From NCBI GenBank assembly GCA_032209605.1, contig JASFXZ010000005.1, positions 30,368,905-30,432,904 of the forward strand: DNA of 64,000 nucleotides, written 5' to 3'. Position 1 is the stretch's first letter, and every line of letters starts with the position of its first letter. Below are positions 60,501 to 64,000 of this stretch, in pieces. Source of the DNA: Mactromeris polynyma. Lineage: Eukaryota; Mollusca; Bivalvia; Venerida; Mactridae. The notes beneath the pieces were generated by a model, which saw only the letters and a program-made list of their open reading frames with translations, ran no database searches and was not told the DNA's origin. The position numbers were made by a program, and so were the translations under genes.

Positions 60501-63434
60501 CACTTGTAAAATTCTGCAAATATTGTGCTGTCAGTTCGAGGTAGATTACAGAATCCAAAAGTTCTTGCAAAGATCCACTCACTGCAGAACATAATAATAT
60601 ACAATTATGGAGATAATGTGTTTGTGCTTGCTTCTATTAAAATGGATGTACGTATGTATTGATATATAGATAAGTTACTGAAGCAATTACTGAAGACATT
60701 GTACTTGTTACCGTATGAGTACTCACATACTCCACACACGAAATCTTTGTAATCTCAGAAAGTTGTTAACATGAAAAGGCCTCAAACTGTAGCCTATAGT
60801 AACATGGAAGGTATTTGAACTCTCTGAAAGTTTTACAACACTGTCTCACGGTAATAGTGCTGGTTTTTGGTGGTACATACCTTGTCCAGTATATATTGCC
60901 ATAGTGTGAAGTACACAATGTATATTTAAACATTTCATCTTATCAGAAAGCAATATTAAAAATGCTTGATTTGATTTTTATTAAACATACTGTCATTCAT
61001 TCAGAGACATTTTCTTGATATTACAATTGTTCACACAACTTTGAATCAGTAAATAATATCATATGGTCACGTTCGAACATACAAGCAAATACTTTTGACC
61101 TAACAGCCACAGTCTTACAATACATGTTAAGTTTCCCATCCAGCTTTTGGTAGAAAATGTATAACATAACCGGTTTACCTGTTCCATCTGTTATATAGTC
61201 ATCCATGTGTAAATCAGGTCCTTGTGATAAATCCACACTGAATGTTATTGTAAGCTTGGTTCCTGTATCGGACATCTGCAGGCTAATTTCACAGTTATCT
61301 GAACATTGTGTTGATTGGAAATTGTCTAATACTGAGTCAGTTAAACTGGTTATGTCACCCTCTGTTATATATGTACTGTATTCTATACTGGTTGTAATTG
61401 CTAGTTTTGTTGGTGCTAACGGCTCTGAAAGAGTTGAAGAGCATGATTGTGATTGTATAATTTCTTTCCACCCAACTTATCTATTCAGTGACATTGACCT
61501 TGAACTGATATACATGGAAGGCAATCACAGACTTGGTATTTATATGTCTGCTAGATGTGTACCACGTTCGGTTTTAATCAGTCATTCCTAACTTATTGAA
61601 CGGAATCCATCAGTTTGATGCTCGCTCAAAAGCCTGCCCGCCAGTACGCCTGCCTGCCAAGACGCCAAACCCCAATTTATTAACAAGTTTATTTGAAAAT
61701 AGTTTTAACACACACCATCTACACAGGCGTGTATCAGTTAACCATGGAATACAAACATTGTCTACACAGGCATGTAACAGTTAACCATGGAATACAAACA
61801 TTATCTACACATGCATGTATCAGTTTACCATGGAATACAAACATTATCTATCCAGACATGTGGCAGTTTACCATGGAATACAAACATTATAGATCAATCC
61901 AGAAATGTGGAAGTTTACCATGGAATACAAACATTATCTACCTACTCATGTTTCAGACTACAATGGAAATCCAACACCTTCTACATAGGCATGAGTCAGC
62001 TTACCTTGAAAATCATACTTCTACTCTTGTTGACTGATTATGTTGTGTTTGTCTGAGATAACTGACCAATATGAAACGGAATTTCGGTAGCATATCCATT
62101 TGTAGACATGCACAAACATGGAACGTTTCTAGTTTAAACAGTAAATTGAAACAAGGAAGCAATAGATGCAAAATGAACAAGACGTTGAGTTTTAACCTAG
62201 CTTAACGAAGACAAATGATTCTGGCAAGTACGGATGTCAACCCTATATGTGAAACATGTCGGATTATATAACAACATATTTGCCAACCGTGTTTAAAGGA
62301 ACAAAGAGATGTAAGCTAGTGAATACCATACCGACACAGGATGGTAATGTTTCCACAAATTTCCATTCATAGTTAGTATTTGGACCGCATTCATATTCCT
62401 GGGAGTCTTGCAGTCCTGGGGGCATTATTTTATCATCTTCACAATACAATGTGCAGTTGCGGGTACCCGTGGTCTGGTCAGTCATACAGCTAGTGAGTGT
62501 GCCATATTTTGTCGGTAGATCTTCACAAACTGGAAGAGCAGTTACAATAGTTCAAAATTACATTTCCATGTATGATAAAATATAAGTATATATATATAAT
62601 ATAGTAACACATTTACGAAAATTGTTGTACTTCAGAGGAATTTATACTCCTGACATAATAATTCATTGAGTATCATAAGCAGGCATAGTATGTTTACCAA
62701 CACAATACATTGCACCTTATCTATGGGAATAGAAATAACACTAATTTTAAGTAAACAAATCAATTATGTATACACAAAAACAATCGAGGAATTGCCTAAC
62801 TGGCTCAAAAGGGGGAAGAAATCCTCTGTATTCTGAACAGCAGAAACATCGTCATGGAAATGTACCAAAATTGGTATATGAGTCTAGCAGAAAATGCTAC
62901 GTTCATGCACAGCCAACCAAAAAGAATTGAGAGACTGTACAATATTTGTACACACCAGGGACCGGATATGTTCCAGTATACATAAATAAAGTCATATTTT
63001 GAGGAACACGACAAATTGGTCAATGGCGCTACCGGGATTCGAACCGGGGTCTATGGATTGCTGGTCTGTAATGCTAACCACTACACCACAGCGACCTAAC
63101 ACAGTCATACAAGTAAACAATTACAAAGATGAATGTATATGATGCACAAACATAAATGAAGGGTGAAAATAGAAATAACGTTTTATAACAGTCAGAGAGA
63201 GGCTTAAACGTTACATATAAAAGCATAATGCATGACTAAGCCGTGCAAAATACTGCAATATACCTTGACAAGCCTCCGTGTTGCAGGGAATTGTATCTTC
63301 GTCGTCGCCAACACAGTCAGCACCATATAGATCTGGTAAAGGACTGTCACATGATCGTGTTCGGGTCTGATTTCCGGTCCCACATCTGTGTGTACATGAT
63401 GACATAATTTCCCACTCTGACCATCCTCCGGCAA
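57191..63434 (-). CDS. Gene C: 3' half of an SVEP1-like transmembrane mosaic protein (8 exons, 5' end outside window)
   Basis: Eight minus-strand exons (63434-63264, 62529-62332, 61424-61179, 60581-60399, 59836-59681, 58621-58574, 58232-58139, 57539-57191) join in frame and give about 480 residues. Order: TSP1, Cys-rich CCP-like module, two-exon pre-ephrin module, ephrin-receptor-like repeat, stalk, transmembrane helix, tail. Exon order and phases match gene B exons 19-26, and several lengths are identical (171, 198, 156 nt). The tail is unrelated to B's but has PPLY, a PPxY motif. Upstream exons should lie beyond the right edge. Likely a surface receptor of the same family. Confidence 0.87.
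57804..58068 (+). mobile_element. tRNA-derived SINE in gene C intron
   Basis: Head gcctgcctggttagctcagt, body with agttgtcagctgcctgtgga and tggttgacaattaattcca, tail ttgaaaccttaacccacta. Same family as 50561-50818. Confidence 0.75.
58139..58232 (-). CDS. Gene C exon: transmembrane helix
   Basis: Phase 1 to 2. NKTVILAVVLSIVALVVACL, ALALIWYKKYR. Donor gtaagt. Its nearest relative in the window is the gene D membrane exon. Confidence 0.92.
58574..58621 (-). CDS. Gene C exon: stalk
   Basis: Phase 1-1, 48 nt: PLTTTTSSPTPTEPT, a Thr/Ser/Pro linker likely to be O-glycosylated. Donor gtaagt. Confidence 0.85.
58995..59265 (-). mobile_element. Dispersed repeat copy (family R1)
   Basis: gttacagggaacactaca, agacaatgcctctccacaca, gacctccaggaaaactacaa, aaggaatggcctggccgaca. 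Related to 9.4 and 63.6 kb. In a gene C intron. Confidence 0.5.
59681..59836 (-). CDS. Gene C exon: ephrin-receptor-like repeat
   Basis: Phase 1-1, 156 nt. CPAGTYSNGVYCIFCEKGTY, QPSFGESVCIQCPSSLTT, final KCS. Highly similar to gene B exon 23. Confidence 0.95.
59837..60398. other. Gene C intron
   Basis: AT-rich with a T-rich part near 60180-60260. No exon seen. Confidence 0.5.
60399..60581 (-). CDS. Gene C exon: pre-ephrin module, second half
   Basis: Phase 1-1, 183 nt. SGSLQELLDSVIYLELTAQY, LQNFTSDVFNVAPYTVD, ending CPDGQVAYNGTC. Matches gene B exon 22, 12 nt shorter. Confidence 0.93.
60582..61178. other. Gene C intron
   Basis: About 0.6 kb, nothing recognised. Confidence 0.5.
61179..61424 (-). 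CDS. Gene C exon: pre-ephrin module, first half
   Basis: Phase 1-1, 246 nt. PLAPTKLAITTSIEYSTYIT..., CSDNCEISLQMSDTGTKLTI, then SVDLSQGPDLHM. It lacks the RRRRR run present in gene B exon 21. Confidence 0.93.
61425..61714. other. Gene C intron, first part
   Basis: Unique-looking DNA before the minisatellite; nothing recognised. Confidence 0.4.
61715..62006. repeat. About 43-bp tandem repeat, about 7 copies
   Basis: Units of ctacacaggcatgtaacagt then taaccatggaatacaaacat. The last copies decay. In a gene C intron. Confidence 0.9.
62332..62529 (-). CDS. Gene C exon: Cys-rich CCP-like module
   Basis: Phase 1-1, 198 nt. VCEDLPTKYGTLTSC, TRNCTLYCEDDKIMPPGL, YECGPNTNYEWKFVETLPSC. Same length and Cys pattern as gene B exon 20. 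Confidence 0.93.
62530..63024. other. Gene C intron, middle part
   Basis: AT-rich with a short TA microsatellite near 62586. Nothing else supported. Confidence 0.45.
63025..63096 (-). mobile_element. tRNA-like sequence (SINE head or tRNA pseudogene)
   Basis: On the minus strand: tggtgtagtggttagcat (A box) and ggttcgaatcccgg (B box), 72 nt. The acceptor and anticodon stems do not pair well, so it is not a working tRNA. Confidence 0.55.
63264..63434 (-). CDS. Gene C exon: thrombospondin type-1 repeat
   Basis: Phase 1-1, 171 nt. GGWSEWEIMSSCTHRCGTGN, QTRTRSC, PCNTEACQ. Same length as gene B exon 19. The third W of WxxWxxW is replaced by Met. Confidence 0.95.
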
Positions 63435-63589
63435 CTAGTGAACAATAAGTTTTCTCTTATTTTGGTTTCCCCCATATTTAATTGTGTTTTCTATACTGAT
63501 GGACAGATTTCGTATGAAAACTTTACAGGTCAGTAAGATCAATCAGTTTAAGCAAACGGGAGGAGAAATCGGTACCTACTTGTAGAAAG

Positions 63590-63965
63590 ATTTGGTTGTT
63601 ACATGGAACGCAACATACACAATACAATTCCTCCCAACACAGATCCCATGTAATCAACAGTCTACAAAACATTAAGCAGTGGGGAGGTGCAAGGGAAAAC
63701 ATGCATGGGAACGGGGGTGCAAGGAATGGTCTGACCGACCATAAAACTAAGGTCCAACAAGGGGGCAAGTTTTAAAGGATGGAATACATCATGGAAGAAG
63801 TCAAGTGAGTCAGTAGTAATAGGCCGAAAGGGGAGAAATGAATATGAATATTATATCAAGTGAAAGAACTGCACGCGGGACAGGGGAAATCAACATACAT
63901 ATACAACATAAATAGAAATAATAACCATACAGCGATTTACAGCCTTGGAATAATCAATAAAATAA
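63590..63965 (-). mobile_element. Dispersed repeat copy (family R1), longest
   Basis: Contains blocks shared with both 59.0 kb (ggaacg..., aaggaatgg, tacatcat) and 47.2 kb (gaaataataaccatacagc), which links the copies into one family. It may run to near the right edge. Confidence 0.5.
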
Positions 63966-64000
63966 CAGGGGGTTTAAATCAATTTAACAGCTAGGTAACC

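Noticed and set aside
63025..63096. Functional tRNA gene
   Set aside because: Stems do not pair well.

Overview
The window looks like AT-rich genomic DNA from an invertebrate animal, most likely a bivalve mollusc. I infer this from spliced genes with short phase-1 exons, many minisatellites in introns, tRNA-derived SINEs and degraded non-LTR retrotransposons. Nothing prokaryotic was seen. The genes were assembled by hand from splice sites, reading-frame phase and comparison between copies in the window; no database search was possible.

The genes form a small cluster of related single-pass membrane proteins of SVEP1-like mosaic type. Gene A (+, 547-5893) is the 3' part of one copy: pre-ephrin module, ephrin-receptor-like Cys repeat, transmembrane segment and cytoplasmic tail. 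Gene B (+, 21231-44555) looks complete, with 26 exons and about 1,587 residues. Its order is signal peptide, CCP-like, HYR, CCP, CCP, HYR, CCP, CCP, pre-ephrin module, two ephrin-receptor-like repeats, pentraxin/laminin-G-like domain, two EGFs, TSP1, Cys-rich module, second pre-ephrin module, ephrin-receptor-like repeat, stalk, transmembrane segment and tail. Gene C (-, 63434-57191) is the 3' half of a third copy, from TSP1 to tail. Gene D (-, 48652-48138) is only a transmembrane exon plus a damaged tail exon. Exon relics of gene B type lie at 33.5 kb and 52.1-53.05 kb. B and C/D converge tail to tail.

Nearly all extracellular exons start and end in phase 1, so modules can be added or lost without breaking the frame. 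The tails of A, B and C differ but each carries a PPxY motif, and B also has NPxY. This suggests surface receptors or adhesion proteins whose turnover or signalling uses WW-domain partners; that function is inference. Gene B has two blemishes, a one-base frame slip at the end of exon 9 and no GT after exon 16. They could be assembly errors, allelic damage or early decay.

The most unusual feature is a 2.9-kb array at about 26.74-29.63 kb. Its roughly 57-bp unit is the last 35 or so bases of a CCP exon plus its 5' splice site, so the intron starts with about 50 copies of an exon end with a donor-like site. Other regions: 0-6 kb gene A with intronic minisatellites; 6.2-7.6 kb a hAT-like element and a 20-bp array; 11-18.3 kb a LINE relic broken up by SINEs and MITE-like elements, followed by a GC-rich insert; 21-44.6 kb gene B; 44.6-57 kb mostly repeats, gene D and exon relics; 57-64 kb gene C.
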